A stretch of 64,000 nucleotides of DNA, from NCBI GenBank assembly GCA_025558075.1, contig JAHLKF010000026.1, positions 1 to 64,000 of the forward strand, in the 5' to 3' direction. Positions 36,601 to 46,216 of the stretch are shown here, one piece after another. The notes beneath the pieces are model-generated. The model saw nothing but the letters and a program-made list of their open reading frames with translations, was not told the DNA's origin and searched no databases. The translations under genes and the position numbers were made by a program. The first letter of the stretch is position 1. Each line of letters opens with the position of its first letter. The DNA comes from Gaertneriomyces semiglobifer. Its lineage: Eukaryota > Chytridiomycota > Chytridiomycetes > Spizellomycetales > Spizellomycetaceae.

Positions 36601-37311
36601 ACCGTAAATGTAGTTGCGTCCGCGGACATTGAGAAGAGCGCCAAAGCGCCAGATTCATTTGGAGGATATCAAGGCCCAACTGCGGAGGCGGAAAGAAGTC
36701 TGGTGCGTCTTCGTGTGGATGGGCCATACGGTAGCCCCTCAGAGGAAGTGTTTGACCACGACACGGTCGTTCTTGTCGGCGCTGGAATCGGCGTTACCCC
36801 ATTCATCTCCATTCTGAAGTCAATTAGCATCCGAGCACGCCAGCGGGAGATCGCAGGGTCGATGGACAACCTTCAGCAACAAAGCCTCAAGGTGTACTTT
36901 TACTGGATTTGCCGTGATGAGCAGGAATTCCACAGCTTCAAGGATCTCATTGACGCAGTTATTGATTCCGCCGACTTGAAAGACAGTCTGCAAGTGAACA
37001 CATATACAACTGGCGTGAGTGTTTTCATTGACTACATCGCCCTGAGGCGTGTTTTTTTAACTTTGGGATTGCAGGAATTGAACTTGAAGCAGGTGAAGCT
37101 GGAGAGATACAATCAATACTCTGGAAAGCCTAATTGGGGCCGGATCTTGAAAGAAATTGCAGGCGATCATCAGGGTGAAGAGATTGGCGTGTTCCTATGT
37201 GGCCCTCCAGCTTTGGCACGCGAACTGCAGGCATCCTGCAAGCGTCAAAATCAAACTGCCAACAAGCTGAACAGCAAGACGATTTTCAAATTCCATAAGG
37301 AAAGCTTTTAA
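33662..37311 (+). CDS. DD3-3-like ectodomain fused to NADPH oxidase (NOX)
   Basis: Predicted plasma-membrane oxidase that moves electrons from cytosolic NADPH via FAD and two hemes to outside oxygen. Exons: 33662-33740, 33800-37014 and 37075-37311. The second intron (60 nt) has no stop and keeps frame, so a read-through form is possible. The product is about 1176 aa. A signal peptide is followed from residue 24 by an ectodomain of about 550 residues beginning YMHNPRGSNNKLNEQNN, the hallmark start of DD3-3-type proteins of Dictyostelium and oomycetes. Hydrophobic segments near 580-625 lead into the ferric-reductase/NOX domain with heme His pairs (MHKIV/HATLH and VHKLW/WLHG), FAD motif HPFTISSAP (about 917), NADPH motifs GAGIGVTPF (about 1021) and FLCGPPAL, and a C-terminal Phe as in NOX enzymes. 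There are no EF-hands. Confidence 0.88.
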
Positions 37312-39389
37312 AGGACGTCGTGAGGATTTACTTACATTACCTGGGAACTTTTACTCCCTAAATACACGTCTGCTGGCAAAGTTAAACAGGAGAAATCAAT
37401 CCGAGAGTCACAACCAAAGGCTCGTTCACGAAAAAATATATTGCTATTGAAACGAACATAACAATCACAACAAACGTAATTCGATCGTTTTAGAAACAAT
37501 ACTCGCACCTGAAGAACAGACATAAGTCAGCACAAGTTGCGGACCCAAATGAAGAGCTCGCAGGCAGTGACGATTGGCTCAGAAATTGTTCACCCAAAGT
37601 AAATATCATGAGAATGATGGGTTTATCTACTAGATGCCCATCGTCATATGTCCCTATGGAGTTTATAATCACAGCCAATCGCCAACCACCACGGTCGCTC
37701 GTAAATCTGCACTCCAAAGAAGGGCTCTCATGCTCACCTTGTGACTAGAATGTAAAGTCTTGACAAGGTTGTAACAGGGGTGGGTAGAAGAAAAGCAAAT
37801 CTATTCCAAAGAAAGCAAACATAAGTACGAGCCAGAGGATGCTTGCGAAAAGCCATCGAGATTCATAGCAGCACCAGTCAGAGGTGATAAAATTAGGTAG
37901 CTCGGTTTTTGCTATCATCCGTGGCAGACCAGCATAACGCTGGAAGCCCCGTACAACCAAATGCCTTTTGATCATCATTCTGAGCTGCTTTTGAATCCCG
38001 ATTGACCGACCGACCACATCTGCAAACGACACTTACCAGACAATAACACTGACCATCTTCCGTTCCGAGTGGCCAAGAACAAGTGTCTGGGTCAAGCACT
38101 TTGGAAAGGAAGATGGCCCGAACTGGAGCCCAATGAGGAGAAAGGCATCTTGGTCTAGGAGAAAAAGCGGGCCTTTATATACTTCCAGCTTACATAAGCG
38201 AGTTCCCGTGCAAAAAGAAATTATCACTGCGCCGCTGTGGCTGGCTAACCCTGCCCCTAATGCAGCGAGGGGTTTTCTTCGATTTCAGCTCAGATCGCAA
38301 CCTTTCTTCTTCATTCTCTGTCTTGGAGATCTGACGAAGCAGAGTACAGGCGATATTTGGGATTGGTCAAGAGCTGAGTAGGTGGGTATCAGTCGTGTTG
38401 TATTGCAGCGGAGCACAGGAGAATGTGAGGACACCACAACCAGGACGATGATCCAAATTGGTCCGTGTTTCCGATTGGGACGTAAGACCCCCGCATAAGA
38501 AGATACTATTCCAGCCTGCGCTCGCGCGTGGGTCTGACTGTTTGCTGGTGCATCTTTCATTCGCATTCTGCTTGCTCTGCGGGCACTGTTTTTTTTTTTT
38601 TTTTTGGTGCGAAATCAGTATTGACCCATTTTACATCTTTACAGTTACTGCGACTACTCATGCCCGATGATAAAGTGTAGTATAGATACTTTCGTGAATT
38701 TGTACCCTGCATACTTTGCCTCTGTGAATGTGATGATATTGAAACTTAGTTACGCATATTTCCTTGACCTGGTGATGAGCCGTGTATGTCGGCGGCGTAT
38801 GTGGAAGGGAGGTCCTGCGAGGATCCTTTGACCACTTCTGGGCACTTTTGCTTGAAGTCGCCCGCGCCGGCGCTCTACTACGTTACCAGGCCCTCTACGT
38901 TGGCCAAGCACTCGCATTGATTTTTCCGTGTTTAAATTTACGTTGTCGTAAATGCGGGCAACATCATCTCAATGAGAGTGCTTCGAACGGCCACGGCTCA
39001 ACGTTTTCACTGTCATCGTAACATGCGTGCATGTTCTCGAAAGACCTTCCTCGCAAGCGGTCTCCGGCGACTCTCCGGCGAGGGATTTGAGGGATTTGAG
39101 CGATTTGTGCCGAGGCCACGCTGTTCGCAAAACGCGCGGGTTTTGTGCCCCGAAAAGTCAATAATAAAAACACCAGCGAAATGGCCTCGACCAAGGCATA
39201 AACAGCGCAGTGGAGGTGCCCCCGCTCGAATATAAAAAGGACGTCGCCGTGCTCCTTCCCCCCTGCCAACTCCAGTCTACCAACTCCAGTCTACAAGATA
39301 GGTACAGCAACAACGAACTACTCAACTTCGTGATATCACCAACGCGATCACTCATCTGCACAACACAACAACATACAACAACAACCATA
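37312..39389. other. Long intergenic region before metallothionein
   Basis: 2.1 kb without a convincing gene. A minus frame at 37745-38032 encodes a single hydrophobic segment (FASILWLVLMFAFFGIDLLFF) in a 95-codon frame and might be a small membrane protein exon, but no upstream exon could be joined. There is a 17-nt poly-T tract at 38589-38605. The metallothionein promoter occupies the end and includes a TATA box and a direct repeat of CCAACTCCAGTCTA (39265-39294). Confidence 0.4.
39231..39240 (+). promoter_or_regulatory. TATA box of the metallothionein gene
   Basis: TATAAAAAGG, 150 nt upstream of the ATG at 39390. An untranslated leader rich in CAACA repeats follows, as in many highly expressed fungal genes. 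Confidence 0.65.
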
Positions 39390-40301
39390 ATGTCTTCTGT
39401 ATCTGAAATCAAATCTTGCCCGTGCGGTACTACATGTACCTGTGTCGCTGCATCCACCTCGGCGAGCTGCCCCTGCAAAGGTCAATCCAGTGATAAGGTC
39501 CGCTCTGAAGGGTGCAAGTGCGGAGACAAATGCGCATGCCCGCCCGGTAACTGCACGTGCGGCCAAGATGACAAGAAGGTTCGCTCTGAAGGGTGCAAGT
39601 GCGGAGACAAATGCGCATGCCCGCCCGGTAACTGCACATGCGGTCAAGATGACAAGAAGGTTCGCTCTGAAGGATGCAAGTGTGGAGACAAATGCGCATG
39701 TCCGCCCGGCAACTGCACTTGTGGCCAAGACGACAAGAAAGTCCGCTCTGAAGGGTGCAAGTGTGGAGACAAATGCGCATGTCCGCCCGGCAACTGCACT
39801 TGTGGCCAGGACGACAAGAAGGTTCGCTCTGAAGGGTGCAAGTGCGGAGACAAATGCGCATGCCCGCCCGGTAACTGCACATGCGGTCAAGATGACAAGA
39901 AGGTTCGCTCTGAAGGATGCAAGTGTGGAGACAAATGCGCATGTCCGCCCGGCAACTGCACTTGTGGCCAAGACGACAAGAAAGTCCGCTCTGAAGGGTG
40001 CAAGTGTGGAGACAAATGCGCATGTCCGCCCGGCAACTGCACTTGTGGCCAGGACGACAAGAAGGTCCGCTCTCAAGGGTGCAAGTGCGGAGCGAGCTGT
40101 GCATGTCCTCCGGGCCACTGCACTTGCGGTCAAGATGACAAGAAGGTTCGCTCTGAAGGATGCAACTGCGGAGACAAATGCGCATGTCCGCCCGGCAACT
40201 GCACTTGCGGTCAAGGCACCAGCAGCTCCAAATCATCCAAGGGCTGCTGCGACTGCTGCGGTGACAATTGCGGATGTCCTTCCGGCAAATGTTCCTGCTG
40301 A
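39390..40301 (+). CDS. Large tandem-repeat metallothionein
   Basis: Cys-rich metal-binding protein, expected to chelate Cu, Zn or Cd in the cytosol. Intronless, 303 aa, 68 of them Cys. After a short Cys-rich head (CPCGTTCTC) come eight full 27-residue units and a ninth terminal unit (from residue 36). Each contains C-x-C-x3-C-x-C-x4-C-x-C. A tail of GCCDCCGDNCGC type closes the protein. There is no signal peptide. Most fungal metallothioneins are 25-80 aa, so this is a strongly amplified version. Unit 8 differs (SQGCKCGASC), as does unit 9. The ATG at 39390 is the first in frame and follows a clear TATA box. Long frames in other registers over the same bases arise from the 81-nt period. Confidence 0.93.
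   Translation: MSSVSEIKSCPCGTTCTCVAASTSASCPCKGQSSDKVRSEGCKCGDKCACPPGNCTCGQDDKKVRSEGCKCGDKCACPPGNCTCGQDDKKVRSEGCKCGDKCACPPGNCTCGQDDKKVRSEGCKCGDKCACPPGNCTCGQDDKKVRSEGCKCGDKCACPPGNCTCGQDDKKVRSEGCKCGDKCACPPGNCTCGQDDKKVRSEGCKCGDKCACPPGNCTCGQDDKKVRSQGCKCGASCACPPGHCTCGQDDKKVRSEGCNCGDKCACPPGNCTCGQGTSSSKSSKGCCDCCGDNCGCPSGKCSC
39495..40212 (+). repeat. 81-nt tandem repeat array coding metal-binding units
   Basis: Nine in-frame copies of an 81-nt unit. A higher-order period of 243 nt (three units) is visible: the block starting near 39651 recurs almost exactly at 39894, including silent-site differences between units. That indicates a recent three-unit duplication. Confidence 0.88.
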
Positions 40302-40549
40302 TGACAAGACTGCAGAATTGATACCCGTGGTGCCTACGAACGCAGTGTGAAGCTAGTTGGTTAGGACTTACGAAAACAGAAGGACTGTTTCCACGAATGG
40401 TGCTTTGCAACTTGTACATTTTAAACATAGCTCAATGAAACTGTTTTGCCTGTATTCATTGTCCAGATCACTGATTGACCCACACAACTTATGGTATAAA
40501 CAATATTTCGCCTCCCTCACTCATCGTCTAGTACGACGTATGTTGCGAT

Positions 40550-43500
40550 CTAAGTGGAAAATTGGTCAACATTGCAACCAACAGCACTGCAACCACTGCG
40601 ACCGACAGGCCGGTGGAGTACTTTACTTACCTCCAATGTGGAGTCGCGTGGTAAACTGTAGTAGTCGATCTTACCCTGCGTATTTCGCGCAATCACATCG
40701 AAAACTGTTCTTCGTAAACGGGCAATCCAAGAGCTTTTCGGCCCAGTTTGTATCATATCGCGACCAACAACGAAAGCCACCTCTTCTCCAGCCTGCAGGC
40801 GAAGCCCTCTCTTCTTAGCTCTCTCAACAGCTGCTACAACGTTCATTGAACGTTCTGCGTAACCATAAGAGATCACCAGTCGATAAATTCCCGCCACTGC
40901 ATCGACCGTCCTAAAGACAACCTTTTCTTCTTCGGCAATGAAAGGAGCCGGTTGCGCCACAGCACTCATGCAAATAATATTGGCCGGCAGACTGTTCAAT
41001 CTTCTGGCGCAAATACTGAGCACATTGGGCACGTCCTCGTCCGTGTTACTCACGAACAGCACCGTGCCTTGGGTTCGAGAAATCAGTTTCACATTCTGCC
41101 GTAACTCTGACATCAATAGGAGTCTATCCCGAGACCACTGATTGACTTCGTTGGTGGTAAAGTACCAAATAAACATCAGCACGAAGAAACAGGCGGCGAT
41201 GAGCAGCGCGACCCAACCCAAATGAGCGACTTTCCGCAAAGACGACGAAAAAAGAGTCAGGTCAATCGTCAGGAATAATAATCCGTAGGCGAGCGTGTGC
41301 GTCCAGTGATGCTTCCACGCATGATGCATCACGACCATATAAAGGAATGAGGTCATCATCATGGAACCACTAATATTGATACCTGCAATAGCGGCAATCG
41401 AATCACTGTGCCGAAAGCCGAGGGTCAAGCCAACGGTCCCGCAGAACATGATAAAGTTAAGCGCCGGAATGTACACTTCGGCGGCCGATGTCGGGTGGAC
41501 GGTAGCAAAGTTGGGGAAAGTTCCCAAAGATATCTACCCAGAACCAGAATATACGTGAGAAACTGTGCCCATTCACAAGATGTTATCCACGGTACCTACC
41601 GATTGATCAATCAGACTGGAGGTTCCTGATATGGATCCCTGAGCAGCCATAATGGCGGCGAGCGTGGCAATCACTAGAACAGGCCATTTCACAGGTTCCG
41701 GAACCGATGTGAAAAACGGGCCGTTCGCAGCCTCCGGGTGACTGTAAATATATGCGCCTTGGCTGTTTCCAAGCGTGGCATTAGAGCACAAAGCTGTGTG
41801 CGAGAACGTCACCAAAGTTACATACCCGAAAAAGCTAAGCATTATTGAAGGGTACACGATCGACATGAATGCCAGGCGGATAGGGCGTGCTGTAAAATGA
41901 CCCAAATCTGCGTACATGCTTTCACATCCGGCAACGGCTAGGACTCTGTGCACGGTCTCTTTCTTTGAGTGTTGGTCGACAGTAACACGGCAGAAGGAAA
42001 TCACTTACACATTGCTGAGAACCGAGAATGCGCGGAAAGGGTTGTTGCCTATGTACATAAATAATCGATGCGGACTTATGGCTTCGAAGATCCCAGGGAA
42101 GTAGTGAATGTTGTACGCGCCGACGAGGCCTATCACCAAGAACCAAGACGCAAACAGAGGAGCATATACTCTCTGAAGAAATTGGGTGCCGAAGCGTTGC
42201 CAGAAGTAAATTGAGCAGATCACTGCCACGGCACACCCGGTCACTTCCCATTGTCCGAACGACGCAGAGCCGGCATATTGTTGTACACCCTCGAACGCGG
42301 ACAAAACGCTGATTGCCGGACTCATAAGCTACGCTGCGAATTAGTTTGAGTTACACTGCGCTGAAGTACTGTAGGTCTTACCGAGTCTCCTACTAAAAAG
42401 GCCGCAGATAATAATCCCACCACATAAATTACTGTACGGTGCTTCCAAATGTCAGATTCATCGCTGTCGAAGGGTAACTGAGCTATCAATGCCCAAATTC
42501 CGCCTTCACCGTTTTTGTCAGCTGCGGAAAGCATAGTCAGCGAAAGCAAGCGTCGGTGCCGATGGGAAGAAGCCTACCTTTCAAAACAAACAGGTTGTAT
42601 TTTATACCAACAACCAACGTGATAATCCAAAAAAGCATAGAAAGTGCCCCCAGAATACCGTCTTTATCCACTGGATGCCAGTCGTGGTCTACTCCAGCCG
42701 TAACGATGGGGTGTCCGAAAATTGTCTTCATCACATACAGAGGTGAAACACCAATATCTCCATATACAATACCTGTACCATCGCAGAAAATCATCAATTT
42801 AGATGCAAGTACAACGCTCAAAAACTGTTCTCACCGGCAGCAGCGAAGGTGAGCTTCAATAATTGAGCGAGTCTCATGTCATGGCTCATACGCGGTGGTG
42901 GTGGGATGCACAAGGCCGCTCCGAGTGACATACGCCGCTTTTCTGCCGGTTTGTCACCACCATCTTTACCTCCAGCGGCCTTTTTTCGTTGTCGCATGGT
43001 GGGCGCGGCAAACGGGTTGAGTGTGGGTGCCGCTCCGTCCTGTGCCTCACTGGCGGATCGCAGGATGGTAGATGCCGCCGCACCCGGTCTTTTACTTATT
43101 GTTCCTGTTGCAGACATGTCCGGATAAAACCCAGGCGCAGCGCCTCCTGGTCCGAGCGGTGTTGCAGATACAGCAGGTACCAACGCTGCCCCTGCTGAGT
43201 TCGTTACTACTGGAGCCGTCGTCTTTGTAGCATCACTCTTCGGTTCAGTGGCATTCTCTGTGGGTCGTGCTTGGGCAACGCCTTTCTCTGCTTCATCCTG
43301 TGCTTTATCCGCAGGCACCGGATCGCGGTTGAGAACCTCTTGCGACCATCGTATGTTCGATTTGCTGGAGGATGATCCTTTTGGAACCAGAAGACCTTGT
43401 GATCTGTTGTTGAGACTCGTTCTGCTCGCGCCAACGGCTCCAACCAGCGACTTGATAGATCTCGTTGAGGCATCACTGTTAGCCTTGCCACGCTTTCGCT

Positions 43501-43723
43501 CAGTAGCGTCAGTCGGCCCCGCTTCCAGGTCCAACTCCTCCTTTGACTTTCCACCGTTATCTGTCATTGAGCTCGCTCGGTTCGGTGTAGATGAGAGTAG
43601 TGACTCTGATTCGCTCAATGAGTCTGTACTTTTCGACGATGCTGAAGCGTTGTCTTGAATTTGCGGAACACTGGCCTCCAAGTCCACAAGAGCAGTAGAT
43701 ATAGGCCAATCGCCTGAGCTCAT
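40550..43723 (-). CDS. HAK1: HAK/KUP-family potassium transporter
   Basis: High-affinity K+ uptake at the plasma membrane. Six exons on the minus strand: 43723-42835, 42772-42578, 42521-42382, 42328-42009, 41945-41600 and 41533-40550. Introns are 53-66 nt and all phases match. The product is about 957 aa. The transporter core starts near residue 297 with the family signature GIVYGDIGVSPLY. The motifs NGEGGIWALIA, SPAISVLSAFEG, MYADLGHF and GSISGTSSLIDQ follow in order, with about twelve membrane segments and a cytosolic C-terminus. The N-terminus carries about 290 residues of Ser/Ala/Pro-rich disorder, much longer than usual. It converges with the metallothionein gene. Confidence 0.93.
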
Positions 43724-44347
43724 AACCTACCGTACTGGGCGCTGGATTGGGGAAAACACGCCAATCTACAGTATTAATGCAACTTGGCGGAGAATACACC
43801 ACCGCATTTGCCGAGAGCTGAAAAATGCGAACCGCCGGGAAAATCCACGGGCATAGATGATGAGAAAGTCTATATATATCCTACAATCAGAATGAGCGGG
43901 TGCCTGTTGGCTATTCAAGATCATACTTAGCCATATTCGCTGACATCATCCAGGAGAATGTTAGCGACGGTCCTACTTATCTGCGGCACCACTTGATAAG
44001 TTCCTGCTGGGATTCCGGCAAGCAGCCATAGTATCGAGAAAGTTTGAGTGGAACTCTCAGATATTGGCGGAGTTGGCTTACCTAATAGAGCGTGGAGCGG
44101 CTTTTACGCGAAGTTGTTATGGAGCAAGTGAACATTGTAAGATTACTTGTGATTCGAACAGTGCTACATATAATTATACGATACAAGTGTACAAAGTAAA
44201 TCATCCAAAAAGGGTCTACCATTTCGAGGCGCGCTCCAGGCTCGGTGCGAGTCGCTTCCGTGGTCTTTTTCTCCTGTCCAAGAGTAGTCACTACTCATTG
44301 TTGTCGTCCACCTAGTCTAGTCGTCGGCCTGGCCCACGTTATCCACG
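43724..44347. other. Intergenic region between HAK start and repeat-precursor end
   Basis: About 620 nt. No gene: short frames only. It holds the HAK promoter (a TATATATA stretch near 43871-43880) and the 3' end of the repeat-precursor gene. Confidence 0.35.
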
Positions 44348-46216
44348 CTAATCATCATTGGCGTCGTCATCTTCGACATTGCGGAAGGGAATCGCTGGGG
44401 GAATGATACTGTTGGTCGGGCGGATGGAAACGGGTGAAATAACTGGCAAAGTCACTGTGACGGTTGTGGTCGTCGTTGCCAACTCAGTCGTGGTGGTAAC
44501 ATCGGTGGACGTTGCAACGTCGGTTGTGGTAAAATCCGTAGACGTTGCAAAGTCGGTTGTAGTTACTTCTTCCGTAGTAGTAGGAGTGGGGGCATCTTCC
44601 TCGAGATCGAACCACTTTGCACACTTCTTCTTCCACCAGTCCTCGTCACGGCGGGCGCGCACAGGAGTCGGCGTAATGGACGGAATCAAGGTAGGAATTG
44701 CGGGGAGAGGAGCAATGGTGACAGGGATGATGTCTCCGTCAGCAGTGGCAGTGGCTGTCCAGACCGCAGTAATGGCTGCGCTGGGCGATGGAGAATCCTG
44801 GCGCTTCTTGAGAGGAAAGACATCTGCGGGTGTCGGAAGAAGGTCCCAGTAAGGCTCAGTGGCAGTTGCTGTGGCGGTTGCAGTTTCCTCCTCAATGATA
44901 TCATCATCCTCATCCTCATCTTCATCATCATCGCTATGACGCTTCTTGAATGGTAAGACGTCTGCGGGTGTGGGAATGATGTCCCAGAACGAGTCGGTCG
45001 CCGTTGCTGTTGCGGTGGCAGTCTCTTCACCGAAGATGTCGTCGATAATGTCACCAAGTTGACGCTTCTTCAGCGGAATGCCTGCGGGTGTAGGAATGAT
45101 GTCCCAGAACGAGTCGGTCGCCGTTGCTGTCGCGGTGGCAGTCTCCTCCTCAATGATGTCGTCGATAATGTCACCAAGTTGACGCTTCTTCAACGGGATG
45201 CCTGCAGGTGTAGGAATGATGTCCCAGAACGAGTCGGTCGCCGTTGCTGTCGCGGTGGCAGTCTCTTCACCGAAGATGTCGTCGATAATGTCACCAAGTT
45301 GACGCTTCTTCAGCGGAATGCCTGCGGGTGTAGGAATGATGTCCCAGAACGAGTCGGTCGCCGTTGCTGTCGCGGTGGCAGTCTCCTCCTCAATGATGTC
45401 GTCGATAATGTCACCAAGTTGACGCTTCTTCAGCGGAATGCCTGCGGGTGTAGGAATGATGTCCCAGAACGAGTCGGTCGCCGTTGCTGTCGCGGTGGCA
45501 GTCTCCTTCCCAATGAAGTCGTCGATAATGTCACCCAGTTGACGCTTCTTCAACGGAATGCCTGCAGGTGTGGGAATGATGTCCCAGAACGAGTCGGTCG
45601 CCGTTGCTGTTGCGGTGGCAGTCTCCTCCCCGATGAAGTCGTCGATAATATCACCCAGTTGACGCTTCTTCAACGGAATGCCTACGGGTGTAGGAAGGAT
45701 ATCCCAGAACGAGTCGGTCGCCGTTGCTGTCGCGGTGGCAGTCTCCTCCCCAATGATATCGTCGATAATGTCGCCAAGTTGACGCTTCTTGAGTGGGAGA
45801 ATGCCTGCGGGTGTAGGAATGTCCCAAGAGCCAGTAGCTGTTGCTGTTGCAGTGGCAGTCTCCTCCTCAACGAGGTCGTCGATAATGTCACCTAGTTGAC
45901 GCTTCTTCAGCGGAATGCCTGCGGGTGTAGGAATGATGTCCCAGAACGAGTCGGTCGCCGTTGCCGTTGCAGTGGCTGTCTCCTCCCCGATGATGTCGTC
46001 GATAATGTCACCAAATTGACGCTTTTTCAGCGGGAAGACGTCTGCAGGGGTCGGAAGGATGTCCCAGAACGATTCGGTAGCCGTCGCTGTCTCAGCGATT
46101 GCTGTAGTGTCAATGGCGCGCCAGTCGACTTGACGACGGTGGATGTTGTACGGCAGGGCGAAGGCGGAGCCTGCAATTGCCAAGGCGAACAGTTGGGTCT
46201 TCATGTTGAGCAACAT
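44348..46216 (-). CDS. Secreted Kex2-site repeat precursor protein (KEP-like)
   Basis: Intronless, 622 aa from the ATG at 46216 (a second in-frame ATG at 46204 gives the core signal peptide). Signal peptide MKTQLFALAIAGSAFA is followed by HRR at residues 26-28. Eleven units then end in KKR: residues 29-66, 67-106, 107-145, seven more of about 40 residues to 426, and an acidic 46-residue unit at 427-472. Kexin is known to cut after Lys-Arg or Arg-Arg in the Golgi. Ten of the eleven residues after KKR are Gln. Each unit has an acidic DIIDD block, an ETATATATAT run, a conserved aromatic-Trp-Asp core (FWDI), then PTP and a hydrophobic residue before KKR. A 150-residue tail follows with RARR and a Thr/Val-rich region. 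It is a likely precursor of secreted peptides; a structural surface role like Ustilago Rep1 is the main alternative. Confidence 0.88.
   Translation of the reverse strand: MLLNMKTQLFALAIAGSAFALPYNIHRRQVDWRAIDTTAIAETATATESFWDILPTPADVFPLKKRQFGDIIDDIIGEETATATATATDSFWDIIPTPAGIPLKKRQLGDIIDDLVEEETATATATATGSWDIPTPAGILPLKKRQLGDIIDDIIGEETATATATATDSFWDILPTPVGIPLKKRQLGDIIDDFIGEETATATATATDSFWDIIPTPAGIPLKKRQLGDIIDDFIGKETATATATATDSFWDIIPTPAGIPLKKRQLGDIIDDIIEEETATATATATDSFWDIIPTPAGIPLKKRQLGDIIDDIFGEETATATATATDSFWDIIPTPAGIPLKKRQLGDIIDDIIEEETATATATATDSFWDIIPTPAGIPLKKRQLGDIIDDIFGEETATATATATDSFWDIIPTPADVLPFKKRHSDDDEDEDEDDDIIEEETATATATATEPYWDLLPTPADVFPLKKRQDSPSPSAAITAVWTATATADGDIIPVTIAPLPAIPTLIPSITPTPVRARRDEDWWKKKCAKWFDLEEDAPTPTTTEEVTTTDFATSTDFTTTDVATSTDVTTTTELATTTTTVTVTLPVISPVSIRPTNSIIPPAIPFRNVEDDDANDD
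44801..46132 (-). repeat. 120-nt tandem repeat array coding Kex2-delimited units
   Basis: Eleven in-frame units; seven of them (about 44,980-45,780) keep an exact 120-nt period with very few differences even at silent sites. Unit 2 lacks one codon, unit 9 gains one, and unit 10 has an inserted acidic run. Variation concentrates at three positions in the DIIDD-xx-xE segment (I/L/F, I/V/F, G/E, E/K). Confidence 0.9.

Noticed and set aside
37745..38032. Small minus-strand membrane-protein frame
   Set aside because: One hydrophobic segment only; no consistent upstream exon (nearest splice pair would be a 17-nt intron) and no family match.
39348..40428. Three other long frames (one plus, two minus) over the metallothionein
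   Set aside because: An 81-nt repeat keeps any stop-free register open. Only the Cys-rich frame has an ATG after the TATA box and a sensible protein.
45059..45895. Plus-strand 278-codon Cys/Arg-rich repeat frame
   Set aside because: Antisense image of the 120-nt Kex2-site repeat; no ATG-led signal peptide and no promoter on that strand.
44801..46132. CRISPR-like or satellite DNA reading of the 120-nt and 81-nt arrays
   Set aside because: No spacers; units are contiguous and in frame with a protein, so they are coding tandem repeats.
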